NCBI RefSeq assembly: GCF_048213115.1
Contig: NZ_CP172404.1
Coordinates: 2,046,001 to 2,110,000 of the forward strand
Reading direction: 5' to 3'
Length of the DNA stretch: 64,000 bases
Origin: Niveibacterium terrae
Lineage (GTDB): Bacteria > Pseudomonadota > Gammaproteobacteria > Burkholderiales > Rhodocyclaceae
Shown here: piece after piece, positions 17,164-26,260 of the stretch
Layout: each line of letters opens with the position of its first letter
How positions within the stretch are numbered: position 1 is the stretch's first letter
Made by a program: the position numbers and the translations under genes
The notes under the pieces: generated by a model
The model's database searches: none
Seen by the model: only the letters and a program-made list of their open reading frames with translations
Told to the model about the DNA's origin: nothing

Positions 17164-19568
17164 TTCCAGAACTGCCAGAAACGTTTTCCGGATTTCCTCG
17201 CGTCGGCCAGCTTTTGCTTGGCTTTTTCTATGGTTTCCGTGACGAAGTTGGCGGATTCTTCCTGTTCCTCGGTTTCCCGCGGGTTGCATTTGAGCGATGC
17301 GGTAAACAATTCGATGGCCAGCTCGAAATCGTCGCGGTTATAAGCTCCCGAGCCGGAATTGTGCAGCAGGTCATAATCATTCGAGGCACGCACCTGGGCC
17401 TCGACCCCCTTCCAGAGCGCAATGGCCTCATTGGGGAAGCTGGCACCCAGATAAACCGCGGAATCGACGCGCGCTTCCAGAGCGTCGTGGCTGAGATTGG
17501 TTTCGTCTTCTCCGTTCTCGCGCTGCCACTGGATGAGCCGTTCCAGCCAGATGGTCTTCTCGTCGTGACGATCCAGTCGGCCGAGCGACCGGAGGATGAC
17601 CGGGATGTCTCTGTTGGGTTTGTGCCGGCCATATCCATACTCCATGGCATACAGCCAAAGATCTTCAGCCGCCTTGACGATGCCGGCATGATCTTCCTGC
17701 ATCCATTTGCACATGAAAATCCCGTCGTAATGCTCGGCGAAGGAGCTGGCGGCGATACCGCGCCAGTGCAGGTCGATCGACTCGTCGTAACGCGATTCGT
17801 GATAGTAAACAATGCCCAGGTTGTTGCACATCATCGAGTACAGATGCGCGCAGGCATCGTAGGGATGGCCAATACCGGTGTTGAAATAGCGCTCCATGTG
17901 AGCAATACCGCGCTCGTAGACCGTGCGCTTCAAATTGTGCAGCAGCGTTTTTGCCTCTTGCTGCTCTGCATCGCTCAATTGCTCGATCTGTTCTTCGATA
18001 TTGTCTTCGGCATCGACGACGAAATTGTAGCTCCATAGCCCGCTGGGCATGTCCGGGATCGGTTGGCGCAGGGCCTCGAGTATCCCCTTGGCGCCGGCCA
18101 GGGCGAAGAAAGCGCCGTTGATGCTGCGGTTGTCCCGCATGTCGCCCGCCTTGATGGCCTGGTCAAATTGCGCAACCAGGGTCGGGGTATCGATGCGCCC
18201 GGCATCCCTGTCGGCATAGGCGGCAATACGGGTAATCCACGGATTGCCGGGGCTGCGCGTTTCGCACAGGGCACGGGCCGACTGCAGAATCCTGTCGCAA
18301 GCGGCTTGCCATTCGGGGGTATCGAGCTGCTCGATATCGCCTTCCATCTCGGCGTAGCTGGGTTCTTCGCGCTGACCTGGCGGGATGCTCTTCAGCGCAT
18401 CGAACAAGGCGCTGTGTACCGACGAAAACGCCGGCAGTTGTTCAAACGGCACCGGGGCGGCGGAGATCAACGCGTGCAAGGTCTCATGATAGGTACTGGC
18501 GCGCAGCACGCAGGCCGGCCACCAGAACGAGGTGTCGTCGGCAGCGGCCAGGCGTTCATGCACAATGCGCCCAATCGCGGGGTCCAGCTGCGTTTCGCTT
18601 TGATAGATATGCGCAAAGGCCCGTCTTCCGGCCTCATCGCTGCGCCCGGCCTCGACCAGCCATGGCACTTCGTATTCGACGAAATCGTCGCCGCCGTCGG
18701 AGGAAAGGCTGTAGCGGGCGGCAGCACAGGCAGCGATGGCGCCGGCAAGATCTCCTTGGGCATGCAACGCACGCGCCTTGAGTCGGGCCAACCTGACCTC
18801 GTATTCGCGCCGCTGGGCGATGGGCAAATCGCGGGTGAGTTGCATCACCGGCTGGCTGAACGAGGGCAGCGCTTCCGGAGCGATCTCGATCAGCGTGTTG
18901 GCAAAACCAAGCCAGTCATCCTGGCCAATGGCCTGGTCTGCGGGCAAGGATTCGAGGGCGGAGACGGCCGCGAGTGCTTCGTTGCGCGCATCCTCAAGCC
19001 TTTTCGCGCGGCGATAGGCCAAGGCACGGCGCTGGTGCTCGATGACACTGTCCCAGGCGCGAAGGCGCGAGCGCTCGGGGATGGCTTCATCGAGCTTGCG
19101 ACGGAATTCGATCACTGCCAAGGCCAGATCGAGACTTTGGTGTTCGACGCTATCCAGCACATCCAGAGTGCGGTATTCGGTCAGGCCTTCCGGGAGCTGG
19201 GCAAGCAAATCCTGCATTTGCGCCAAAGCTTCCAGGCAAGTCTTCTCGTCTTCGCGTATACCGCCGAGCTGCAGGCGATAGATGGCCAGATTCATGGCCA
19301 AAGAAGCCCGCTCGGCAGGATTGCTGGCCTCAAGGAGTTTCGCTCCGTCATGCTCGAGTACGGCGCTGGCCGCGCTGGCATCGTCCGCACGCAGCCAGAG
19401 TGAGCAAAGCCGGGCAATCAGCGAAAGCGAATCCGCGCGCAGCGCCTGGGCCTGCAAACGCTCCCGCAGATTGACGGCAACAGCAGACCCTGCTTCTTCC
19501 AGATCGGCTTCTACGCGGTCTATGAATGCTTCAAGCTGACTGCCGTACAAGGTGTTTTCCACTGACAT
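17160..19568 (-). CDS. Large helical-repeat (TPR-like) protein of unknown function
   Basis: The start MSVENTLYGSQLEAF gives 802 residues; an in-frame extension of 53 residues upstream is unlikely because it crosses a REP-like hairpin. The protein is almost all amphipathic helices. TPR-like units are clearest at MMCNNLGIVYYHESRYDESI and in the C-terminal GAYNRDDFELAIELFTASLK. The C-terminus is basic and aromatic (SGKRFWQFWK). No catalytic motif is visible. It is the first gene of the coupled trio with the PcfJ-like and DUF1266-like genes, and probably acts as a scaffold. Confidence 0.6.
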   Translation of the reverse strand: MSVENTLYGSQLEAFIDRVEADLEEAGSAVAVNLRERLQAQALRADSLSLIARLCSLWLRADDASAASAVLEHDGAKLLEASNPAERASLAMNLAIYRLQLGGIREDEKTCLEALAQMQDLLAQLPEGLTEYRTLDVLDSVEHQSLDLALAVIEFRRKLDEAIPERSRLRAWDSVIEHQRRALAYRRAKRLEDARNEALAAVSALESLPADQAIGQDDWLGFANTLIEIAPEALPSFSQPVMQLTRDLPIAQRREYEVRLARLKARALHAQGDLAGAIAACAAARYSLSSDGGDDFVEYEVPWLVEAGRSDEAGRRAFAHIYQSETQLDPAIGRIVHERLAAADDTSFWWPACVLRASTYHETLHALISAAPVPFEQLPAFSSVHSALFDALKSIPPGQREEPSYAEMEGDIEQLDTPEWQAACDRILQSARALCETRSPGNPWITRIAAYADRDAGRIDTPTLVAQFDQAIKAGDMRDNRSINGAFFALAGAKGILEALRQPIPDMPSGLWSYNFVVDAEDNIEEQIEQLSDAEQQEAKTLLHNLKRTVYERGIAHMERYFNTGIGHPYDACAHLYSMMCNNLGIVYYHESRYDESIDLHWRGIAASSFAEHYDGIFMCKWMQEDHAGIVKAAEDLWLYAMEYGYGRHKPNRDIPVILRSLGRLDRHDEKTIWLERLIQWQRENGEDETNLSHDALEARVDSAVYLGASFPNEAIALWKGVEAQVRASNDYDLLHNSGSGAYNRDDFELAIELFTASLKCNPRETEEQEESANFVTETIEKAKQKLADARKSGKRFWQFWK

Positions 19569-19664
19569 AAAAGCTCCGGGTGCAAGATGTCGGGAACCGA
19601 AGCTCCCCTTCGTTAAAAATATCGAAACAAAAACCCATTTTTCGGCTTCCCGCAAGAATATGTG

Positions 19665-19714
19665 TGGGAGCGGGTGTCGATCGAAATGGCGGGACAGCAG
19701 AAAACCGTCCCGCC
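19665..19714. repeat. REP-like hairpin between accessory genes
   Basis: The sequence GGGAGCGGGTGTCGATCG is followed by an 8-bp perfect stem GGCGGGAC / GTCCCGCC (19688-19695 and 19707-19714) with an 11-nt loop. The 'TGTGGGAGCGGG' head resembles the conserved head of REP sequences mobilised by RAYTs. No T-run follows on either strand. It lies between the DUF3396 stop and the start of the helical-repeat gene. Confidence 0.5.
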
Positions 19715-19723
19715 TTACAAAGA

Positions 19724-21292
19724 TCACAGACTCTCAATGTCTGGCTTCCAATACTGCACGGGCCCATCCTCGGGCGAGTCGAAACGGGCAAGCCAGAGTT
19801 TGGCGTCTTCGGCATTGGCACGAACCGTTTCATCGCAATCCTCGCCGCCGGCGGGGACAAGATACCGATGAAAGGCGTCGTTCTCCGGGTTGCGCAAGGG
19901 GCGCAGCGCTCTATTGACGAAGGCATAGGGCTCGATCAATCCCTCCTCGGGCGCCCCGAGGCGCGGAAAATCTCCAGCGCGAATCAGGAGACATTGTCCT
20001 TGACGATCAATGCCAATATCTTGCCGCTTGAGCTGTTTGCGCAGAGACTCTTCGTCACCTAATCGCTCAACGAATACGTCGCCAAGAAGCGTATACCAGT
20101 TCACGCTCTTGATAAAACCTTGACAGAGCACCCTGGCGTTTCGTTTGAGATAGGGGAATACCGGGCCGCGTTCCCGGTCACCCTCCTGGGAAAGGATGCG
20201 GAAGTTCTGGGTTTCCAGAGTTGCGAAGGGCTCGATCTCGAGGCCAGTGAAGCTCAGCGCGGTACGGTAGGATTCGTGTCCTGCGCTCCCCCGGTACGAC
20301 AAGCCTTGTTTCAATCCGCCATAACCGCCGCGCACCGACAGATGTTGGCAGATGAAACTGAGATACTGCTGATAGACCGCTAGCTCAGGGCCGGCCGCCA
20401 TGCTCCAGGGCAGGGTAAATTCCAGGCACGAGAGCATGCCGTCGTCGTCGAGATCGGGAAATTTTGGAGGAACCAATGCTTGCAGGCTGAATCCGGGTGC
20501 TGCAAATTGATTGCTTACATCGGATCGGGTGAAACATACCGAAGAGGCCTCCAGAATTTGTCTGCGCATTGCATTGATGCCGCGGGCAGTCTTTGCACAG
20601 TAGCTCCCCCCCGATAGATGCCCCCCCTTTAGCCGCGTCCCGAACAGCTCCTCGAATCGGTCAAAGCACTCCAGCAAGGCCTGGCGCGACTCAGCCCGGG
20701 CGCCTCTTTCGAAAAATACCGTGGCAAACAGTACCGGATTGGCGATCGGCTGACCATTTTCGGAGCTGGTGAGCAGGAGCTCGGATCCGTAGCGGTCGAT
20801 GTATTGAGCGGGAGTCAGGACTTCTTCGGGGCGATTGTTCAGCAAACGACAACGCAATGCTGCCGAACACTCACGCCGGAAGACCGTGGTCTCGGTATCC
20901 TCGGCCTGTTGTTGCGCATTCCGCTTGCTTTCTTCTGTGGCAAGCTCGATCTGTTGCATGTACTTCTTGTGCAGGCTGATAACCGAGGCGAAACCGAAAC
21001 ATGCCGTTTTGCTGCCGGTGATGAGCATCACACTGAAATTGGCGGCTTCGTTGGTGTAAAACCAATAACGGGAGTGGTCGATATTCTCCCATGACCCGAT
21101 TCCGGTGCGCGCGGCGGCACACTCGACCCATTGCCGGGTGTGCCGGCCATCGGGGAGATCGAAGTCGATTCCGTAGGCGATATAGTCGCCCCACACCGAG
21201 CTATCGACCAGGTTCCAGCGGGGGAGCGGAACTTGAAAAACATCTTCGAGCAGAGGCAGGAGTTGCCCAGGTTCTGTCACTGTCGGAAACAT
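19724..21292 (-). CDS. DUF3396 (type VI immunity-like) protein with an N-terminal extension
   Basis: The protein has 522 residues; GGAG lies 5 bp before the ATG. The C-terminal about 360 residues carry the pattern of DUF3396 / type VI immunity proteins: CLEFTLPWSMAAG, HLSVRGGYGGLKQG, and near the end LLIRAGDFPRLGAPEEG followed by YAFVNRALRPLR. The N-terminal about 130 residues (WVECAAARTGIGSW, YWFYTNEAANFSVMLI) are an added domain that is not recognised. Such proteins are often immunity partners of T6SS toxins, but no VgrG, PAAR or toxin gene lies in the window. It is the most upstream gene of the accessory cluster. Confidence 0.6.
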   Translation of the reverse strand: MFPTVTEPGQLLPLLEDVFQVPLPRWNLVDSSVWGDYIAYGIDFDLPDGRHTRQWVECAAARTGIGSWENIDHSRYWFYTNEAANFSVMLITGSKTACFGFASVISLHKKYMQQIELATEESKRNAQQQAEDTETTVFRRECSAALRCRLLNNRPEEVLTPAQYIDRYGSELLLTSSENGQPIANPVLFATVFFERGARAESRQALLECFDRFEELFGTRLKGGHLSGGSYCAKTARGINAMRRQILEASSVCFTRSDVSNQFAAPGFSLQALVPPKFPDLDDDGMLSCLEFTLPWSMAAGPELAVYQQYLSFICQHLSVRGGYGGLKQGLSYRGSAGHESYRTALSFTGLEIEPFATLETQNFRILSQEGDRERGPVFPYLKRNARVLCQGFIKSVNWYTLLGDVFVERLGDEESLRKQLKRQDIGIDRQGQCLLIRAGDFPRLGAPEEGLIEPYAFVNRALRPLRNPENDAFHRYLVPAGGEDCDETVRANAEDAKLWLARFDSPEDGPVQYWKPDIESL

Positions 21293-21639
21293 TGGGACTC
21301 CATTGGCACAATCACTTGTGCGGACTCATAGACCAATTACAACCGGGATGCCGATCGGTGAGCGGAAGGGATGAGGCAAGTTTCCTGCATGATCGACAGG
21401 CAAGTCAGGACAGGATACTGTCATTTCATCAAAGGCGGAAGATAGCAGATCCGGGTATTGCTCGCATGGTTCTGGCAACAAGCGCCGCCGGCATTAGCGG
21501 CCCTCGGGGGGGGGGGCAGAGCCTCGCCAGCGAAGATGCTTGTTTCTCGCTCCTCCCGCATTGGGCTCGCGTATAGTGCGGATCCGCCGAAACCGGGTCG
21601 CAGTGCCCGCCTCGGCCTTCCCGGGTAGCTGATGAGGGC
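21293..21639. other. Intergenic region with an 11-G homopolymer
   Basis: This 347-bp divergent spacer must hold the promoters of the DUF3396 gene (minus strand) and of the TehA-like gene (plus strand), but no clear -35/-10 pair stands out. A run of eleven G residues occupies 21506-21516. Base composition changes here from the AT-richer island to the G+C-rich core. No convincing coding frame is seen. Confidence 0.6.
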
Positions 21640-22602
21640 GTGGTGGCTGAAAAATCGATTGTTCCTGCGTCCTTCTTCGGGATCGTGCTGGGCCTCGCGG
21701 GCCTGGGGCAGGCGTGGCGGCTGGCGAGCCGGCTGTGGGGCCTGCCGACGGTGGTCGGCGAATCCGTGCTGGGCATCGCGGCCCTGGTCTGGGCTTGCCT
21801 GCTGATGAACTATGCGTTGCAGGCGCTGCGCCACCGCGCGCGGATCCGCGAGGAATTCCTGCACCCGGTGCAGGGCGGCACTCCGGCGCTGCTGGGTGTG
21901 TCGACGCTGTTGATCGTGCTGGCCGCGCTGCCTTATTCGCGGCCGGCCGCCCAGGCGCTGACAGCGCTCGGCATCGCCTGGCATATGGGCTTCTCGCTGT
22001 GGCACGTCGGCAAACTCTGGCAGGGGGGCAGGGCGCCCGAAGACACCGTGCCGACGCTTTATCTGCCGACTGTGGCCGGTAACTTCACCAGCGCCGCGGC
22101 GCTCGGTGCGCTCGGTCACGCGGACTGGGGCTGGCTCTTCATCGGTGCGGGTGTGTTCTCTTGGCTGGCGATCGAGCCGCTGATCTATCAGCGACTCTGG
22201 CATCCTCAGGGTCTGCCTTCGCGCCAACGCCCTTTGCTCGGGATCCAGTTCGCACCGCCGGTGGTCTGTGCCATGGCTTGCCTGATCCTGATGCCCGGCG
22301 CCGCGGATCCCTGGCTGCTGATGCTGTGGGGCTATGGGCTGTTCCAGCTGCTGCTCGCGCTGCGGCTCTGGCGTTGGCTCGGCGAGCAGCCTTTCGCGCC
22401 GTCCTATTGGTCCTACACCTTCGGAGTTGCAGCGGCGACGGTCAGCGGTTTGAAGCTCGCACTGGCCGGCGTGCCGGCCGCGGGCGCGCTGGCTATCCCG
22501 GTCTTCATCGGGGCCAATCTGTTCATCGGCTATCTGGCTTTGCGCACGAGTTGGCTGCCCCTTGCCAGGCTGCTGCACCTGTCGCGGGGCGCGGCAGACT
22601 GA
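21640..22602 (+). CDS. TehA/SLAC1-family transporter
   Basis: The 320-residue protein consists of about ten hydrophobic helices with short loops, as in the tellurite-resistance/dicarboxylate (TDT) family to which TehA and plant SLAC1 anion channels belong. Family-like elements are PVVGGNF-type turns (here LPTVAGNFTSAAALGALGH) and the WLAIEPLIYQRLW helix. The transported ion is not predictable. Two successive GTG codons are possible starts at 21640 and 21643, and no good ribosome site is seen. A G-tract lies about 120 bp upstream. Confidence 0.8.
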   Translation: MVAEKSIVPASFFGIVLGLAGLGQAWRLASRLWGLPTVVGESVLGIAALVWACLLMNYALQALRHRARIREEFLHPVQGGTPALLGVSTLLIVLAALPYSRPAAQALTALGIAWHMGFSLWHVGKLWQGGRAPEDTVPTLYLPTVAGNFTSAAALGALGHADWGWLFIGAGVFSWLAIEPLIYQRLWHPQGLPSRQRPLLGIQFAPPVVCAMACLILMPGAADPWLLMLWGYGLFQLLLALRLWRWLGEQPFAPSYWSYTFGVAAATVSGLKLALAGVPAAGALAIPVFIGANLFIGYLALRTSWLPLARLLHLSRGAAD

Positions 22603-22640
22603 TTTGTGTCCGCCGGCCCCGCGATGGGTGAGGCGGGACC

Positions 22641-23930
22641 TCAGCCTCCCGTCGCCTTCGGTTTGCGCCCCAGGATGATCGCCTGGATCTCTTCCTTATA
22701 GGCGTGGGAGACGCGCTTGCCGTTGACCTCGCCGGTCGCGAGCATCTCGACCGCGATCGCTTCATGGTCGTTGGCGCGGAAAGGGCGCTCATAGGTGCTG
22801 ACGACGCCGAACACGCTGCCCTTCAGGTTTTCGAGCGCGGCGCGCACGGCCGAGCCCTGGGTGCTGCCGGCCTGGCGCACCGCCGCCGAAAGCAGCAACA
22901 CCGAATCGTAGGCCTGGGCCGCCGCGACCGGAGCCTGGATCTCTTCATTGCCGCTCTGGCGGCGGAAGGCGATCAGGAATTCCTGGCGGCGCGAGTTGAT
23001 CGGTTCGGCGACGAAGCTTGCCGGCAGATGCACGCCTTGTCCTGCCGCGCCAGCCGCCTTGATGAAGGCACTGGTTCCCAGCGTCTCGGCACCGATCAGC
23101 GGTACGGACCAGTTCGCGCGTGCGCGCGCTTTGGCGATCGCTGCGGCTTCCGGCGCCTGGGCCCAGACGACCAGCGCATCGACCCCCGCCCGCTTGGCCT
23201 GCGCGATCAGGCCGCTCATGTCGGTCTGGCCCGGCGCGAACTCAGCCTGAAGCGGTGCGTGCATCAGCTTGCCTCCCCCTCCCTTGACCCAGCCATTCTG
23301 CGCGTCAGCCTCACCGTTGAAGGGCGGGGCGCAGAGCCTCAGCGCGAGCTGGCGTTTGATCGTCTCTCCGCCGCTCTTGCCGTAGGAGCTCGCTTCGGCG
23401 AGGATCGCGACGCGGCTGAAACGGTGGCGTTCGAGCAGCTCACGGACGATCAGCTGGGCCTGAACCTGATCGCTCGCGGCGTTGCGAAAGATGTAGTTCT
23501 CGCGGTGTAGCGGGGCTTCGAAGAGTCGGGTCAGCGCCGTGTCACTGGCTGAGCCGATCAGCACCGGAATCTTCGCGTCCTGGAACTGCTGCAGCACCCT
23601 CAGCGCGACCGCGCTTGAATTGAAGCCCAGCGCGAACTCGACCTTTTCCTTGCGGATCAGCTCGCGCGCCAGCGCTTCGGCCCGTTCCGGTTTGTCCTCG
23701 TCGTCGCGTTCGACGAGCTCGATCTTTCGACCGTTGAAGCCGCCTTTCCAGTTCTGCTCGGCGACCGCCAGACGGATCGCATCGCGGATCGAAATACCTT
23801 GCGACGCCGAGGCGCCTGAAAGGCTCACCATCACCGCCACCTTGACCGAAGCCGGCTCGGCCTGAACCGATGCCGCCCACAGCCCGAGCCCCAATGCCAG
23901 GGCCTGGGTCCATTTCCTAGTGCTGCTCAC
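22641..23930 (-). CDS. Branched-chain amino acid-type ABC substrate-binding protein (LivK-like)
   Basis: This periplasmic type 1 binding protein belongs to the Peripla_BP_6 family. A GTG start at 23930, preceded by AGGGGAG, gives a 429-residue precursor with signal peptide ending ...LGLWAASVQA. The mature part opens with VKVAVMVSLSGASASQGISIRDAIRLAV, the usual G-x-x-x-x-G-x-x-x-x-G-ligand entrance. The longer ATG frame was rejected because it would place a charged stretch ahead of the signal peptide. No permease or ATPase genes are adjacent, so the ligand is unknown. Confidence 0.85.
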   Translation of the reverse strand: MSSTRKWTQALALGLGLWAASVQAEPASVKVAVMVSLSGASASQGISIRDAIRLAVAEQNWKGGFNGRKIELVERDDEDKPERAEALARELIRKEKVEFALGFNSSAVALRVLQQFQDAKIPVLIGSASDTALTRLFEAPLHRENYIFRNAASDQVQAQLIVRELLERHRFSRVAILAEASSYGKSGGETIKRQLALRLCAPPFNGEADAQNGWVKGGGGKLMHAPLQAEFAPGQTDMSGLIAQAKRAGVDALVVWAQAPEAAAIAKARARANWSVPLIGAETLGTSAFIKAAGAAGQGVHLPASFVAEPINSRRQEFLIAFRRQSGNEEIQAPVAAAQAYDSVLLLSAAVRQAGSTQGSAVRAALENLKGSVFGVVSTYERPFRANDHEAIAVEMLATGEVNGKRVSHAYKEEIQAIILGRKPKATGG

Positions 23931-24112
23931 CGAGTGTCTCCCCTGTTGTTTTCGTTCTCTGTCTACAAACCTGAAAACGTTTTCCAATCAAGCCACAAAA
24001 GGCGATGGCTCGCAAGCGCGATGGACATAGGAATACCGGTCCGGCCGGCTGCTCTGGCTGCTATAAAAAGGCAATGGGCGGATTGCCCGCCAGCGCAGTC
24101 GAAGGAGGAAGC

Positions 24113-25135
24113 ATGGCCAGAATGATGAAAGCCGCCGTCGTGCGGGAGTTCGGCAAGCCTCTGACGATAGAGGACTATCCGGTTCCGGAAGTCCCTCGCG
24201 GTCAGATCCTGGTCAAGATCGAAGCCTCGGGAGTCTGCCATACCGACCTGCACGCGGCCGACGGCGACTGGCCGGTCAAGCCGACTCTGCCCTTCATCCC
24301 GGGGCACGAGGGCGTCGGTCATGTCGCGGCGGTCGGCGCCGGCGTTTCCCATATCCGGGAAGGAGACAGGGTCGGCGTGCCCTGGCTGCACACGAGCTGC
24401 GGTCACTGCGAACACTGCCTGAGCGGCTGGGAGACGCTCTGCGACGGCCAACAGATGACCGGCTACACGGTCAATGGAGGATTCGCCGAGTATGTATTGG
24501 CCGATCCCGATTTCGTCGGTCATCTGCCCGATTCGCTGGAGTTCGCGCCGGCCGCACCGATCCTGTGCGCCGGAGTGACCGTCTACAAAGCGCTGAAGAT
24601 GCTCGACGCGAAACCGGGCAACTGGGTCGCGATCTCGGGCATAGGCGGCCTGGGGCACATGGCGGTGCAGTACGCGAAAGCGATGGGCTTTCATGTGATC
24701 GCGGTCGATGTCGCCGACGACAAGAGCGCGCTGGCGCTGAGCCTCGGGGCCGATCTTGCGTTCAATGCGCTGAAGCAGGATCCGGTGACCGAGATCCACA
24801 AGCTGGTCGGCGGCGCCCACGGCGTGCTGGTGACGGCCGTGTCGCGGGCCGCCTTCTCCCAGGCTCTGGGCATGTTGCGCAAGCGCGGCACGATGACCCT
24901 GGTCGGTCTGCCTCCGGGCGACTTCGCTCTGCCTATCTTCGATGTCGTGCTGAACGCGAAGACCGTGCGTGGCTCGATCGTCGGCACGCGGATGGACCTT
25001 CGGGAAGCGCTCGCCTTCGCAGGCGAAGGCAAGGTGGCGTCGCACATCCACATGGACAGGCTCGACAACATCAACGAGATCTTCGCGAAGATGAAAGAGG
25101 GGAAGATAGACGGCCGCGTCGTGCTGAGCTTCTGA
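24113..25135 (+). CDS. adhP: Zinc-dependent alcohol dehydrogenase
   Basis: This enzyme oxidises primary alcohols such as ethanol with NAD. Catalytic zinc ligands are C42 (SGVCHTDLH) and H65 (GHEGVGH). The structural zinc cysteines are at about 96, 99, 102 and 110 in TSCGHCEHCLSGWETLC. The cofactor site is SGIGGLGHMAVQYAKAMG. AAGGAGG precedes the ATG chosen (MARMMKAAVV), giving 340 residues; an upstream extension of 36 residues is not family-like. The pattern matches the AdhP group of propanol-preferring dehydrogenases. Confidence 0.9.
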   Translation: MARMMKAAVVREFGKPLTIEDYPVPEVPRGQILVKIEASGVCHTDLHAADGDWPVKPTLPFIPGHEGVGHVAAVGAGVSHIREGDRVGVPWLHTSCGHCEHCLSGWETLCDGQQMTGYTVNGGFAEYVLADPDFVGHLPDSLEFAPAAPILCAGVTVYKALKMLDAKPGNWVAISGIGGLGHMAVQYAKAMGFHVIAVDVADDKSALALSLGADLAFNALKQDPVTEIHKLVGGAHGVLVTAVSRAAFSQALGMLRKRGTMTLVGLPPGDFALPIFDVVLNAKTVRGSIVGTRMDLREALAFAGEGKVASHIHMDRLDNINEIFAKMKEGKIDGRVVLSF

Positions 25136-25137
25136 AC

Positions 25138-25173
25138 AAAAAGCCCGCAGAGCTCGATCGGCTTTGCGGGCTT
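25138..25173 (-). terminator. Intrinsic terminator of the tRNA-Leu transcript
   Basis: An inverted repeat AAGCCCGCA / TGCGGGCTT (25141-25149 and 25165-25173) is followed on the minus strand by TTTTTGTT. The T-run is on the minus-strand side, so the terminator mainly serves the tRNA. It also lies just past the adhP stop and may slow convergent transcription. Confidence 0.75.
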
Positions 25174-25191
25174 GTCAGATCAGCGAACATC

Positions 25192-25276
25192 TGGTGCCGG
25201 GGACGGGACTCGAACCCGTACGCTGTTAGGCACTGGCTTCTAAGACCAGCGTGTCTACCAATTCCACCACCCCGGC
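25192..25276 (-). tRNA. tRNA-Leu (anticodon UAG)
   Basis: Read on the minus strand, the acceptor stem GCCGGGG pairs with CCCCGGC before an encoded CCA. The anticodon loop CTTAGAA, closed by CTGGT/GCCAG, carries TAG. A long variable arm (TGCCTAACAGCGTA) and the T-arm GGGTTCGAGTCCC complete an 85-nt class II tRNA. It reads CUN leucine codons, chiefly CUA. Confidence 0.96.
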
Positions 25277-25352
25277 AGGGGGGGAGGGCTGAGCCCTCCG
25301 GTGAGGCGCGGAGTATGCCTGAGTCAGGCGGGCCCGCGCCAGAGGCGCAGAC

Positions 25353-26159
25353 TTACTCGGCGGATTCGTCGGCGGCGGGCTGGAGGTGCTTGCCGAGAAC
25401 CTGGATCAGCTGAGAGAAGACCTTCGGGTTGCCGGCAACGATGTCACCCGACTGTTCGTAGCCGGATTCACCCTGGAAATCGCTGACGAGACCGCCCGCT
25501 TCCTGAACCATCAGCACGCCGGCAGCGAAGTCCCAGGGCGACAGGCCGAACTCGAAGAACGCGTCATAGCGGCCGCAAGCGACATAGGCGAGGTCGAGCG
25601 ACGCGGCGCCCGGGCGGCGCAGACCGGCAGTCTTCTCGGTCAGTTCGCGGAACATCGCCATATAGGTGTCGGCGTGCTGGAAGACGCGGTAAGGGAAGCC
25701 GGTGCCGACCAGCGAGTCAGCGAGGCGGATGCGCTTGCTGACGCGGATGCGACGATCGTTCAGGAAGGCGCCGCGACCGCGACTGGCCGTGAACAGTTCG
25801 TTGCGGCTCGGGTCATAGACGACCGCGTGCTGGGCGACGCCGTTCTGAAAGTAGGCAATCGACACCGCGTACTGCGGGAAGCCGTGGATGAAGTTGGTCG
25901 TCCCGTCGATCGGGTCGATCACCCACAGGTGCTCGGATTCGCCGGAGGCGCCCGACTCCTCTGCTAGAATCGCGTGTTCCGGGTAGGCTTCGTGAATGAT
26001 TTCGATGATCTCGGCTTCGACCAGCTTGTCGATTTCGGTGACGAAGTCGCCAGGCTGCTTGGTCTGAACCTTGACCAGATCGATGTCGAGAGAGGCGCGG
26101 TTGATGATGCTGCCCGCACGGCGCGCTGCCTTGATGGCGATGTTGAGCGTCGGATGCAT
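25353..26159 (-). CDS. suhB: Inositol-1-monophosphatase family protein SuhB
   Basis: SuhB is a Mg-dependent phosphatase that in E. coli also takes part in ribosomal RNA antitermination complexes. The metal-binding motifs are clear: the DFVTEIDKLVE segment, LAEESGASGE, VIDPIDGTTNFIHGFP, and SPWDFAAGVLMVQEAGG near the end. The 268 residues match the family. It is divergent from trmJ across 101 bp, an arrangement found widely in proteobacteria next to the isc locus. Confidence 0.94.
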   Translation of the reverse strand: MHPTLNIAIKAARRAGSIINRASLDIDLVKVQTKQPGDFVTEIDKLVEAEIIEIIHEAYPEHAILAEESGASGESEHLWVIDPIDGTTNFIHGFPQYAVSIAYFQNGVAQHAVVYDPSRNELFTASRGRGAFLNDRRIRVSKRIRLADSLVGTGFPYRVFQHADTYMAMFRELTEKTAGLRRPGAASLDLAYVACGRYDAFFEFGLSPWDFAAGVLMVQEAGGLVSDFQGESGYEQSGDIVAGNPKVFSQLIQVLGKHLQPAADESAE

Positions 26160-26260
26160 GTTCTTCTTCCTGTGACGCCCGCCTGGGCGCCTGATCGTAA
26201 AGAGCGTGGCGGCAGCCGTGTTGAGCTGTCACCGCCTGAATCGTAACCGCGTAGCTTACC

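Noticed and set aside
19688..19714. Rho-independent terminator after the DUF3396 gene
   Set aside because: The stem is strong, but no T-run follows on either strand, so a REP-like element is a better explanation.
21421..22578. 385-codon minus-strand open frame
   Set aside because: It is antisense to the TehA-like gene; the plus-strand product has clear membrane helices and family features.
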